Source of the DNA: JANNNF01 sp963772935 | GTDB taxonomy: Bacteria > Pseudomonadota > Alphaproteobacteria > Rhodobacterales > Rhodobacteraceae | DNA: 64,000 bases | Assembly (NCBI GenBank): GCA_963772935.1 | Contig: CAVYZK010000009.1 | Span: 1,426,001 to 1,490,000, forward strand | Direction of reading: 5' to 3' | Shown: positions 33,484 to 42,701 of the stretch, in pieces | Layout of the letters: each line of letters begins with the position of its first letter | How positions within the stretch are numbered: position 1 is the stretch's first letter | Position numbers and translations under genes: made by a program | Notes under the pieces: model-generated | Databases searched by the model: none | Told to the model about the DNA's origin: nothing | The model's input: only the letters and a program-made list of their open reading frames with translations

Positions 33484-34593
33484 ATGGCCGAAAAGACAAG
33501 TCCCGCCAAGACGAAAGCGGCCAAAACCACGCCAGACGGCGACCGCATCGCCAAGGTGCTGTCGCGCGCCGGGGTGGCCTCGCGGCGCGAGGCCGAACGG
33601 ATGATCGAACTTGGCGAGGTGCAGGTGAATGGCAAGACCATCACCTCGCCAGCGCTGAACGTGACGCCCGCCGACCGCATCACAGTGCGCGGCGATCTGG
33701 TGGGGGAACCCGAACCCGCGCGGTTGTGGCTGTATTACAAGCCCGACGGGCTGGTCACCACCAACGCGGACGAAAAGGGGCGCGAGACGATCTATGACCA
33801 TCTGCCCGAAGATTTGCCCCGGGTGATGACCATTGGCCGCCTCGATCTGAACTCCGAAGGGCTGCTGCTGCTGACCAATGATGGCGAGTTGAAGCGCAAG
33901 CTGGAATTGCCCTCGACCGGCTGGCTGCGCAAGTACCGCGTGCGGGTCAAGGGCAACCCGACCGACCCCGATCTGGAACCCCTGCGCAAGGGCATCGTGA
34001 TTGACGGCGAGCGGTTCTTGCCGATGGGCGTGCAACTTGACCGCCATCAGGGGGCCAATGCCTGGCTGACGATTGGCATCCGTGAAGGCAAGAACCGTGA
34101 AATCCGCCGCGCGATTGACAGCATCGGGCTGATCGTGAACCGGCTGATCCGCATCAGCTATGGCCCGTTCCGGTTGGGAGAACTGGAACCCGGTCAGGTG
34201 GAGGAGGTCAAGGCCCGCACCCTGCGCGAACAACTGGGCACCGGCGCCACCGCAGACCCCGACGATCCGGCCAAGCCGAAGGCCAAACCGCGCACCATTG
34301 CGCGGCCCAAACCGACCGACACCACGGTCAAGGTTTCGCGCGCGCCGCGTGGCCGTGCGCCTGCGGCGGAGGCCGAGGTCGCCAAGCCCCGCACGTTCAG
34401 CACGAAACCCGCCGCCAAGCCTGCCGCCAAACCCGGCACCGCGCTGAACACCCTGTCGCGGGCGTGGAAGGCCGCGATCACCCCTGATGCGCCCGCAAAG
34501 GCACCCGGCAAACCCAGACCTGCCGCGCCAAAATCGCAGACCGGGGCACGTGGGGCAGGCACGGCACCGCGCAAACCCGCCCCCAAACGGTAG
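33484..34593 (+). CDS. rluB: RsuA/RluB-family pseudouridine synthase with long basic tail
   Basis: The protein has 369 residues. An S4 RNA-binding domain (about 20-75, RIAKVLSRAGVASRREAERM) is followed by the catalytic domain with GRLDLNSEGLLLLTNDGE (catalytic Asp about 122) and REGKNREIRRA. It should modify 23S rRNA (RluB-like) or 16S rRNA. After about residue 250 comes a tail of roughly 120 residues rich in Lys, Pro and Ala, with repeated PAAKP units. Such tails are common in alphaproteobacterial members. I use the ATG at 33484, nine bases after GGAAGG. Confidence 0.85.
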   Translation: MAEKTSPAKTKAAKTTPDGDRIAKVLSRAGVASRREAERMIELGEVQVNGKTITSPALNVTPADRITVRGDLVGEPEPARLWLYYKPDGLVTTNADEKGRETIYDHLPEDLPRVMTIGRLDLNSEGLLLLTNDGELKRKLELPSTGWLRKYRVRVKGNPTDPDLEPLRKGIVIDGERFLPMGVQLDRHQGANAWLTIGIREGKNREIRRAIDSIGLIVNRLIRISYGPFRLGELEPGQVEEVKARTLREQLGTGATADPDDPAKPKAKPRTIARPKPTDTTVKVSRAPRGRAPAAEAEVAKPRTFSTKPAAKPAAKPGTALNTLSRAWKAAITPDAPAKAPGKPRPAAPKSQTGARGAGTAPRKPAPKR

Positions 34594-34701
34594 CATGGTC
34601 CAAGGGGGAACAAACCTGCCCAATTCCCTGCCTGCCCGCTGGCATGGCGCGCGGGCTTGGGCTAGGCTGCACGCGTAACAGTTCACCCCGACGGAGGGCA
34701 T

Positions 34702-34785
34702 ATGTCCGGCAGCGGCCTCAAGTCCTTGTCATTCTTTCTTCTTGTCGCATTGATCCTGTATGTTGCCGGATCAGGGGGCATCTGA
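34702..34785 (+). CDS. 27-residue putative membrane peptide
   Basis: The reading frame encodes MSGSGLKSLSFFLLVALILY followed by VAGSGGI, a single hydrophobic helix with small polar ends. A strong ribosome site (GGAGGGCAT) precedes the ATG. Its stop overlaps the start of the XpaC-like gene (TGATG), as in coupled operons. It heads the XpaC-TelA-SPFH cassette. Its role is unknown; it may be a small membrane subunit or a leader peptide. Confidence 0.6.
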   Translation: MSGSGLKSLSFFLLVALILYVAGSGGI

Positions 34786-35657
34786 TGGCGCAAAAATTTG
34801 GTGGCAAATACAGCCCCGGTGGCCAGACCAGCACGCCAGCCGCACCGCTGGCGGTGCCCGCTGATGGCATCAAGGCCCCCGGCCAGTGGCGCACCACCGT
34901 GCTGTTCCTGTCGGCCTTCACCTTTCTGTTTCCGGCATTCAGTGGCACCCCGCGCGAGTTGGTGATGGGCCTTGCCGCTGGCGGGCTGATCGTGCTGGCC
35001 GCCTGGCTGACCCGTGAAGGGATGCGCGCCCATGCCGCCTACGACGCGCGCAGGATCGCCCGCCGACCAGCCTTTCCGCGCAAGATTGCGGGTGCCGTGC
35101 TGACCGGTGCCGCCTTGGCGACGGGTGCTATGATCTCGCAATCGAACCCGCTGTACCCGGCCCTGTTCGGGCTGATCGGGGCGGGGCTGCATCTGCTGAC
35201 CTTCGGCGCGGATCCCCGGTCGGACAAAGGGATGGAAGGTATCGACGCGTTTCAGACCGAACGGGTGGCAAAGGCCGTGACTGAGGCTGAGGCCTACCTT
35301 AAGGCCATGAAGGACGCCATTCTGCGGGCGGGCGACCGCCAGCTTGAGGGCCGGGTAGACCGCTTCGCCACTGCGGCCCGCACCATGTTTCGCACGATCG
35401 AAGGCGATCCGGGCGATTTGACGTCTGCCCGCAAGTATCTGTCGGTCTATCTGATGGGCGCGCGCGATGCGACGGTCAAGTTTGCCGATGTCTATGCCCA
35501 GACCCGCGACTCGCAGGCCCGTGCCGATTACGAGGCTTTGCTGACCGATCTGGAAACCAATTTTGCCAACCGCACGCAGGCCCTGTTGTCCAACAGCCGC
35601 ACCGATCTGGATGTGGAAATCTCGGTCCTGCGGGACCGGCTGAAGATGGAAAGCTGA
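34785..35657 (+). CDS. XpaC-like membrane protein (5-bromo-4-chloroindolyl phosphate hydrolysis family)
   Basis: Started at the ATG overlapping the preceding stop, the protein has 290 residues. It has a disordered N terminus (about 1-35), two to four hydrophobic segments (about 40-85 and 105-145), and a soluble helical C-terminal half (150-290, with LKAMKDAILRAGDRQLEGRV). This layout matches the XpaC family, which is usually next to telA, as here. Family members are linked to envelope and toxic-anion stress; the biochemical role is unknown. Confidence 0.75.
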   Translation: MAQKFGGKYSPGGQTSTPAAPLAVPADGIKAPGQWRTTVLFLSAFTFLFPAFSGTPRELVMGLAAGGLIVLAAWLTREGMRAHAAYDARRIARRPAFPRKIAGAVLTGAALATGAMISQSNPLYPALFGLIGAGLHLLTFGADPRSDKGMEGIDAFQTERVAKAVTEAEAYLKAMKDAILRAGDRQLEGRVDRFATAARTMFRTIEGDPGDLTSARKYLSVYLMGARDATVKFADVYAQTRDSQARADYEALLTDLETNFANRTQALLSNSRTDLDVEISVLRDRLKMES

Positions 35658-35715
35658 CCCCGTTCTACCCTCAGCGGCGCGCAACCCTGCCCCGCCCCAA
35701 CCCGTGAGAGTACCC

Positions 35716-36894
35716 ATGTCCGAGATCGCCCGCACCGAAGCCACCGCCCTGCTGTCTGAAGTGGAGCGCGTCACTGCGACCATTCTGCCCGAACCGGGGG
35801 GTGAGTTGATCACGCTGGAAGAGGCCAGCGGCGACAAGGAAGCCGCCATTCGCAAACGCATGGGCGAGTTGGACTTGACCAATACCCAGTCGATCATTTC
35901 CTTCGGATCGGGCGCGCAGGCCGAATTGCAGGTGATCAGTCAGGAAATGCTGCAAGGCGTGAAAAACAAGGACGTGGGGCCAGCCGGTGACAGCCTGCGG
36001 TCCATCGTCAGCACGATCCGTGGCTTTGCCGCCGAAGAACTGGACCTGCGCCGCGAGTCAAGCTGGTGGGAAAAACTGCTGGGCCGCGCCGCACCTTTCG
36101 CGGAATTTGTGGCGAAGTTTGAGGATGTTCAGGGCCAGATCGACAAGATCACCCAAGACCTGATGAGCCACGAGCACACCCTGCTGAAGGACGTCAAATC
36201 GCTCGATATCCTTTATGACAAGACCCTGACCTTCTACAATGAACTCGCGCTGTATATCGCCGCAGGCACCGCCAAGCTGGCCGAGGTGGACACTGTTCTG
36301 ATCCCCGCCAAAGAGGCTGCCGTGGCCGCTGCTCCCGAGGCCGATCAGGTGATGAAAGCGCAGGAATTGCGTGACACCCGTGCCGCGCGTGACGATCTGG
36401 AACGCCGGGTGCATGATCTGAAACTGACCCGTCAGGTGACGATGCAGTCGCTGCCCTCGATCCGGCTGGTACAGGAAAATGACAAAAGCCTGATCACCAA
36501 GATCAACTCCACTCTGGTCAATACGGTGCCCTTGTGGGAAACCCAGCTTGCGCAGGCTGTCACCATCCAGCGCAGCAAGGAAGCGGCCGAGGCGGTGCGT
36601 GATGCGTCCGACCTGACCAACGAATTGCTGGAGGCCAATGCAAAGAACCTGCAAGACGCCAACCGTGTGGTGCGCGAGGAAATGGAACGCGGCGTGTTCG
36701 ATATCGAAACGGTGAAGGCCGCGAATGCGACCCTGATCGCCACCATCAACGAAAGCCTTGCGATTGCCGATGCCGGCAAGGCGCGGCGGGCCGAGGCCGA
36801 GGTGGAACTGGTCAAGATGGAGCATGAATTGCGCGACACCCTGTCGTCTGCCCGCGCGCGGCAAGTGCCGCCCCCTGCCCCCGATACTGTCTGA
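35716..36894 (+). CDS. telA: TelA-family toxic anion resistance protein
   Basis: The 392-residue, almost wholly helical cytosolic protein has TelA hallmarks: SIISFGSGAQAELQVISQEM near residue 60, SSWWEKLLGRAAPF near 115, and VTMQSLPSIRLVQENDKSLI near 240. The start at 35716 follows GAGAG. TelA proteins were linked to tellurite resistance and are found with Ter- and Psp-type envelope stress genes. It lies downstream of xpaC-like and upstream of DUF2927. Confidence 0.88.
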   Translation: MSEIARTEATALLSEVERVTATILPEPGGELITLEEASGDKEAAIRKRMGELDLTNTQSIISFGSGAQAELQVISQEMLQGVKNKDVGPAGDSLRSIVSTIRGFAAEELDLRRESSWWEKLLGRAAPFAEFVAKFEDVQGQIDKITQDLMSHEHTLLKDVKSLDILYDKTLTFYNELALYIAAGTAKLAEVDTVLIPAKEAAVAAAPEADQVMKAQELRDTRAARDDLERRVHDLKLTRQVTMQSLPSIRLVQENDKSLITKINSTLVNTVPLWETQLAQAVTIQRSKEAAEAVRDASDLTNELLEANAKNLQDANRVVREEMERGVFDIETVKAANATLIATINESLAIADAGKARRAEAEVELVKMEHELRDTLSSARARQVPPPAPDTV

Positions 36895-36907
36895 GCGAAC
36901 AGGCCCA

Positions 36908-37864
36908 ATGCCCAAACCAACCCCCCGGACCCGCCTTACGGCACTTGTCGCCGCCCTGGCTTTCGGGGGGCTGTCTGCTTGCGTGACGCCAACCCCCGCC
37001 CCACCGCGGATCAACGCCCCCCCCGCCCGGCCCGAGATTGCAGCCCCTGTGGTGCAAGCCTCGCCGGCATCCGAGGCTGCGCGGGTCTATTACGCGCAGG
37101 TGCAGCAGTCCTTGCTGTCGCAAGGGTTGCTGCGCACCGATGGTGGCGGGCCGGACACGCCCTATACCGACCGGATGCTGGCCGACAACTTCATCCGGGC
37201 GGCGCTTTATGACGAATACGCGCGGCAGGGCGGCAGCTTTGTGCAGCGCGAAACCACCAGCCAGTTGCGCCGCTGGGATGTGCCGGTGCGGGTGGGCTTG
37301 CGCTTTGGCGCGTCGGTTCCGGCCGAACGGCAGGCGACAGACCGCGCGCGGGTCGCGTCGTACCTTGCGCGGCTGGCCTCTGTCACCGGGCACCCGATTG
37401 CGTTGTCGGACAGCCCGAACTTCTGGCTGTATATCGTGGACGAGGACGAACGCCGCGCCCTTGGCCCGCAGATCAACGCCGCCATGCCGGGCCTGTCGCC
37501 ATCTGATGTGCGCGGCATCACCGACATGCCGCAATCGACCTATTGCCTCGTCTATGCAATGACCGAAGGCGGCAACGCTGCCTATACCCGCGCCTTTGCC
37601 GTGGTGCGGTCGGAACACCCCGATCTTCTGCGCCTGTCCTGCATCCACGAGGAAGTCGCCCAAGGCCTTGGTCTGGCCAATGACAGCCCGCGCGCGCGGC
37701 CCAGCATCTTTAATGACGACGAAGAATTCGCCCTGCTGACCGGGCAGGACGAGGCGATGCTGCGCATGCTCTACAACCCCGCCCTGCGCCCCGGCATGAC
37801 CGAGGCTGAGGCCCGCCCCATCATACAATCCCTTGCCAGCCGCCTTGTGGGCGGTGAGAGTTGA
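36908..37864 (+). CDS. DUF2927 lipoprotein
   Basis: The 318-residue protein has a lipobox GGLSAC (Cys about 25) and a proline-rich linker. The DUF2927 domain includes the metzincin-like HEE motif in CIHEEVAQGLGLANDSPRA and the segment FNDDEEFALLTGQDE. The HExxxGxGL-like pattern suggests a degenerate metalloprotease fold, which is inference. It starts 14 bases after telA and precedes the SPFH gene by 25 bases. Confidence 0.8.
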   Translation: MPKPTPRTRLTALVAALAFGGLSACVTPTPAPPRINAPPARPEIAAPVVQASPASEAARVYYAQVQQSLLSQGLLRTDGGGPDTPYTDRMLADNFIRAALYDEYARQGGSFVQRETTSQLRRWDVPVRVGLRFGASVPAERQATDRARVASYLARLASVTGHPIALSDSPNFWLYIVDEDERRALGPQINAAMPGLSPSDVRGITDMPQSTYCLVYAMTEGGNAAYTRAFAVVRSEHPDLLRLSCIHEEVAQGLGLANDSPRARPSIFNDDEEFALLTGQDEAMLRMLYNPALRPGMTEAEARPIIQSLASRLVGGES

Positions 37865-37888
37865 CCGCAGCACGCGGAGGAGAGCGCC

Positions 37889-38981
37889 ATGGTCTTTGAT
37901 TTCCTGAAAGGTGAGTTTGTCGATGTCATCACATGGCTCGACGATACGCGCGACACCATGGTGTGGCGGTTTGAACGCCGGGGGCAGGCGATCAAATACG
38001 GGGCAAAGCTGACGGTGCGCGAAGGCCAGTCGGCGGTGTTCATTCATGAAGGGCAGTTGGCCGATGTGTTCGGGCCGGGCATGTATATGCTCGAAACCAA
38101 CAACATGCCGATCATGACCACGCTTCAGCATTGGGATCATGGCTTTGACAGCCCGTTCAAGTCCGAGGTGTATTTCGTCAACACCACCCGCTTCAACGAT
38201 CTGAAATGGGGCACCAAGAACCCGATCATGTGCCGCGACCCCGAATTCGGCCCGGTGCGGATCCGCGCGTTTGGCACCTATTCGATGCGGGTCAGCGATC
38301 CGGGCCGCTTCATGCAGGAAATCGTGGGCACCGATGGCGAGTTCACGGCAGACGAGATCAGCTTTCAGATCCGCAACATCATCTTGCAGGAAATGTCGCA
38401 GGCCTTGGCCAAATCGGGCATCCCGGTGCTGGATATGGCCGCGAACACCGGCGATCTGGCCAAGTTGGTCAATACTGCGATTGCGCCCAAGATTGCGGAA
38501 TATGGGCTGGTGTCTGCCGGAATTCTACATTGAAAACATCAGCTTGCCTGAGGAAGTCGAAAAGGTGCTGGACAAGCGCACCTCGATTGGCATCGCGGGC
38601 GATCTGAACAAATACATGCAGTTCAACGCGGCTGAAGGCATGTCGCAACCGGGTGGGGCCATGGGCGCTGCAATGGGTGCGGGCATGGGCGCCGGAATGG
38701 GCATGGGCATGGCGCAGAACATGGGGCCATGGGGCGCGACGCCGCCCGCCGCACCCCCTGCCCCGCCGCCAGCCCCTGCCGCCACGGCGTGGCATGTTGC
38801 CGAAAATGGCGCGACCAAGGGGCCGTTTGGCGAGGCCGACCTTGCGCGCATGGTGGCCGCTGGTGGTTTGACCCGCAGCACCATGGTCTGGACCGCAGGG
38901 CAGGATGGCTGGAAACCGGCAGGCGACACCGCACTTGCCGCGATCTTCGCCATGGTCCCGCCGCCGCCCCCCGGCCTTTGA
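37889..38981 (+). pseudogene. YdjI-like SPFH protein with GYF_2 domain, broken by one frameshift
   Basis: The start at 37889 follows GGAGGAG. The SPFH/virion-core-like domain runs MVFDFLKGEFVDVITWLDD and on to LVNTAIAPKIAEYGLV. The frame then stops at 38531-38533. Dropping one G at 38519-38520 continues into EFYIENISLPEEVEKVLDKR, a Gly/Met-rich segment (GAMGAAMGAGMGAGMGMGMA), a Pro-rich linker and a GYF_2/DUF4339 domain (AWHVAENGATKGPFGEADLA). The joined protein has about 363 residues. YdjI-like SPFH proteins work with PspA-type membrane stress systems in Bacillus. The break is probably a sequence error. Confidence 0.8.
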
Positions 38982-38997
38982 TACAAAGAGCAGACCG

Positions 38998-40135
38998 ATG
39001 CCCGTAACGGAAAACCGTTGGCCCTGTGTGAATTGCGGGGCCGATCTGCGCTATTCCCCTGGCCAGACCGAACTGACCTGCGAAAACTGCGGCACGGTGC
39101 AGAAAATCGCCGCAGCAACCAAGCAAAGCAAGACCCGCGCCTTGGGCGAGTTGGACCTTGCACGCGGGCTGCGCGATGATCTGCCGGGGGCCGCGATGGA
39201 TGAGGTGCGCAGCACCTCTTGCCCGTCTTGCGGCGCGGTGGTGGAATTTACCGGGGCCAGCCACGCCGCCGAATGTCCGTTCTGCGCGACGCCGGTGGTG
39301 ATTGATACCGGCACACGGCGGGCGATCAAACCGCAGGCGGTGGTGCCTTTCGTGTTCACCGAAGGCCAAGCGCGCACCAGCATGGTCAAATGGATGGGGG
39401 GCCTGTGGTTTGCGCCGTCGGCCCTGCTGGAATACGCCCGCAAGGGCCGCGCGCTGAACGGCATCTATGTGCCGTTCTGGACCTACGATGCCGCCACCCA
39501 AAGCCGCTATACCGGCCAACGGGGCGAGCATTACTATGAAACCCGCACCGTCAATGTCACCGTCAACGGCAAGACCGAACAGCGGCAGGAACAGGTGCAG
39601 AAAACCCGCTGGTATTCGGCATCCGGCCGGGTTGCCCGCGATTTTGACGATGTGCTGGTGATGGCCTCGGCCAGCCTGCCGCAGCGGTTGGGCAATGACC
39701 TGACCCCGTGGGATCTGGGGGCCTTGGTGCCCTACACGCCTGATTATCTGGCCGGATTTCAGGCCGAAGGCTATACCGTGACGCTGGCCGAAGGCCATGC
39801 GACCGCCCGCACCATCATGGCCCAGACCATCAATCAGGATGTGCGCCGCGATATCGGCGGCGATGATCAGCGCATCAGCAATGTCGATACCGAGTTTCGA
39901 CGATGAAACCTTCAAGCACATCCTGCTGCCGGTCTGGATGGCGGCATACAAATACAACGGCAAAAGCTATCGCTTTCTTGTCAACGGCCAGACTGGCGAA
40001 GTGCAGGGAGAACGCCCTTACTCGATCTGGAAAATCACCTTTGCCGTGCTGCTGGCGCTGATCCTGATCGGCGGTGCCCTGTATCTCTCCGACCCAGAGG
40101 CTTTGGGCCTGCCCCGGCCTGACTGGCTGAACTGA
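38998..40135 (+). pseudogene. zinc-ribbon membrane protein (YdjG/TFIIB-like), broken by one frameshift
   Basis: The start at 38998 reads MPVTENRWPCVNCGADLRYS. Two zinc ribbons are clear: CVNCG...CENCG (about 9-33) and CPSCG...CPFC (about 77-100). A large beta-rich domain follows (YVPFWTYDAATQSRYTGQRG). The frame breaks at TTT 39895-39897; dropping one T joins NVDTEF to DDETFKHILLPVWMAAYKYN and a C-terminal membrane helix (FAVLLALILIGGALYL). The full length is about 378 residues. Relatives are often annotated as primosomal protein N'-like or zinc-ribbon proteins and lie beside SPFH/YdjI genes. Confidence 0.8.
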
Positions 40136-40198
40136 CACCCGCTTGACACCCCGGCCCGCCCATCCGATAGCGGCGTCACTCAACCAAAGGCCCGCCCC

Positions 40199-41172
40199 AT
40201 GCTGACCCGCGTCCTTGACCACGCCCGCATTGCCGAACTGCCGAACCCCTATTTCGGCAAGGTCCGCGACTGCTATGACCTGCCCCCCACGCCCGAGGCC
40301 CCCGAGGGGCGGCGCATATTGATATCCTCCGACCGGATTTCGGCATTTGACATCATTCTGGCGGCGATCCCGTTCAAGGGGCAGGTGTTGACACAGGTGG
40401 CGCGGTTCTGGTTCGACACACACGGCTGATATCTGCCCCAACCATGTGCTGGCCTACCCCGACCCCAATGTGGTGATCGGCAAACGGCTGACCATTCTGC
40501 CGGTGGAAATTGTGGTGCGCGGCTATCTGGCCGGGTCAACCTCGACCTCGATCCTGACGCAGTACAAGACCGGGCGCGCGCAGCATGTATGGCCACACCC
40601 TGCCAGACGGGTTGCGCGACAATCAGGCGCTGCCGACCCCGATCATCACGCCGACGTCGAAGGCGATGGACGGCGCACATGACGAACCGCTGACCGCCGA
40701 GGATATTCTGGCGCAGGGCCTGCTGACCCCCGCCCAATGGGCGGACGTGTCGGCCAAGGCCTTGGCCCTGTTCGCACGCGGGCAGGCAATGGCCGCCGAA
40801 CGCGGGTTGATTTTGGTCGATACCAAGTACGAATTCGGCGTGGACGGTGCAGGCAATATCCTGCTGGCCGATGAGATTCACACCCCCGACAGCAGCCGCT
40901 ATTGGCTGGCCGATGGCTACCAACAGGCGTTGGAAAACGGCACCCGCCCGCCAAGTTTCGACAAGGATGTGATCCGCGCCTGGGTCGTGGCACGCTGCGA
41001 TCCCTACACCGATCCCGTGCCCGAAATTCCTGCCGACATGATCGAGGCCACGGCCCGCACCTATATCGCGGCCTATGAGGCGATCACCGGACAGACCTTC
41101 GTGCCCGATACCACAGGCGATACGCCGCTGGACCGAGTGCGCAGCAATCTGACACAGTTCTTTACGGCCTGA
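40199..41172 (+). pseudogene. purC: SAICAR synthetase, broken by two frameshifts
   Basis: PurC joins CAIR and aspartate in purine synthesis. The start at 40199 reads MLTRVLDHARIAELPNPYFG, with KVRDCYD and SSDRISAFDIILA. The frame is lost at 40415-40424 (FWFD, then TADICPNHVLAYP in the next frame) and again at GGG 40572-40574 (ILTQYKTG, then SMYGHTLPDGLRDNQALP). The last part holds LVDTKYEFGVD and DEIHTPDSSRYW. Removing one base at each site gives about 323 residues. purC is normally single-copy and needed without purines, so errors in the sequence are the likely cause. Confidence 0.88.
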
Positions 41173-41235
41173 CTCTGGACTGTTTGCGCTAACAGCACGT
41201 TTTCCGCTAAACTGACCAAAACGAGGAATGGGGGA

Positions 41236-42165
41236 ATGACCATGATTCTAAGCTGTGGTGAGGCGTTGATCGACATGCTGCCGCGCACCTCGACAGAGGG
41301 TGAAGCGTGCTTTGCCCCCTATGCCGGGGGGGCGGTGTTCAACACGGCCATCGCCTTGGGTCGGCTTGGCGCGCCCTCCGCGTTCTTTTCTGGCGTCTCG
41401 AACGACATGCTGGGCGAGGTTCTGGCCGATACCCTGACCGCATCCAAGGTCGATACGCAGTTCTGCGCCCGGTCCGACAGGCCCACCACGGTGGCCTTTG
41501 TCAAACTGGTGAACGGACAGGCCACTTACGCGTTCTACGACGAAGGCACCGCGGGCCGGATGCTGGCAGTCGCCGATCTGCCGACCCTGCCCGCCCATGT
41601 CGATGCCCTGTTCTTTGGCGGCATTTCGCTGGTGAACGATCCTGCCGCCAGCACCTATGAGGCGTTTCAGGCCCGCGAAGCCGCCACCCGCGTCACCATG
41701 ATCGACCCCAACATCCGCCCGGGTTTCATCGCGGGCAAGGAAGACGCCTACCGCGCCCGCATTGGCCGGATGATCGCCCGCGCCGATATCGTGAAACTGT
41801 CGGATGAGGATCTGCACTGGCTCGGCGGCTCTGGCGATCTGGTGGACCTTGCCCGCGACATGCTGGCGACCGGGCCGAAGGTGATCTTCATCACCGAAGG
41901 TGCTGCGGGCGCGCGGGCGGTGACGGCGACGCAAAACCGCTTTGTCGCAGCCACTAAGGTGACGGTCGCCGACACCGTGGGCGCAGGCGATACATTCAAC
42001 GCAGGGGCCTTGGCCGCCCTGCATCAGGCGGGCGCGCTGACCAAACAGGGCGTGGGCAGCCTGTCCGATGCGGTGCTGGATGCGGCGCTCAGCCTCGGCA
42101 CCCGCGCCGCCGCCATCACCGTCAGCCGCGCCGGGGCCAACCCGCCTTGGGCGCATGAGTTGTGA
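41236..42165 (+). CDS. PfkB-family carbohydrate kinase, fructokinase type
   Basis: The 309-residue ribokinase-fold enzyme starts MTMILSCGEALIDMLP. It has the sugar-site GGAVFNTAIALGRLG (about 31-45), DPNIRPGF, and the second PfkB signature DTVGAGDTFNAG with the catalytic Asp (about residue 253). Fructose is the commonest substrate for this subgroup. The stop overlaps the GTG start of dtd (GTGA). Confidence 0.85.
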   Translation: MTMILSCGEALIDMLPRTSTEGEACFAPYAGGAVFNTAIALGRLGAPSAFFSGVSNDMLGEVLADTLTASKVDTQFCARSDRPTTVAFVKLVNGQATYAFYDEGTAGRMLAVADLPTLPAHVDALFFGGISLVNDPAASTYEAFQAREAATRVTMIDPNIRPGFIAGKEDAYRARIGRMIARADIVKLSDEDLHWLGGSGDLVDLARDMLATGPKVIFITEGAAGARAVTATQNRFVAATKVTVADTVGAGDTFNAGALAALHQAGALTKQGVGSLSDAVLDAALSLGTRAAAITVSRAGANPPWAHEL

Positions 42166-42602
42166 GGGCAGTCCTGCAACGGGTCAGCGCGGCCTCGGTC
42201 CGCGTTGATGGCGCTGTCGCGGGAGAGATCGGGCCGGGCCTGCTGATCCTGCTCTGCGCGATGCAGGGCGATACGGTGGCAGAGGCCGACCAACTGGCCG
42301 CCAAAATCGCCAAGCTGCGGATATTCAAGGACGATGCGGGCAAGATGAACCTGTCGGTCCGCGACATCGCGGGGTCTGCGCTGATCGTCAGCCAGTTTAC
42401 CCTCGCCGCCGATCTGCGCGGCAACCGCCCCGGCTTTTCCCCTGCGGCCTCGCCTGATGAGGGTCGCCGCCTCTACCACCACTTCACCGCGCAGATCGCG
42501 GCGCTTGGCATCCCTGTCGCCAACGGCATCTTCGGCGCAGATATGCAGGTGTCCCTCACCAATGACGGCCCAGTGACGATCTGGATGGATACCGCCAGCT
42601 AA
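42162..42602 (+). CDS. dtd: D-aminoacyl-tRNA deacylase
   Basis: The 146-residue DTD protein removes D-amino acids wrongly attached to tRNA. It begins MRAVLQRVSAASVRVDG from the GTG at 42162, has the catalytic-site motif VSQFTLAAD (about 76-84), and the gly-rich NRPGFSPAASPDEG. The length is typical. It is translationally coupled to the kinase gene. A hairpin repeat follows between this gene and the convergent acyl-CoA synthetase. Confidence 0.93.
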   Translation: MRAVLQRVSAASVRVDGAVAGEIGPGLLILLCAMQGDTVAEADQLAAKIAKLRIFKDDAGKMNLSVRDIAGSALIVSQFTLAADLRGNRPGFSPAASPDEGRRLYHHFTAQIAALGIPVANGIFGADMQVSLTNDGPVTIWMDTAS

Positions 42603-42637
42603 CTGCTTAAAATTTGTCTAAAACTTTCATCCTCTTC

Positions 42638-42688
42638 GCATAAATATCCCACGGGGGTCCGGGGGTGTGAAACCCCCGGTGGCTTGCC
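42638..42688. repeat. dispersed AAATATCC hairpin repeat, copy C
   Basis: CATAAATATCCCACGGGGGT is followed by the hairpin CCGGGGGT (42659-42666)-GTGAA-ACCCCCGG (42672-42679), then TGGCTTGCC. It lies between convergent genes, where it might stop transcription, although no U tract follows. It matches copy B at most positions. Confidence 0.7.
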
Positions 42689-42701
42689 AAGATAGACACC
42701 C

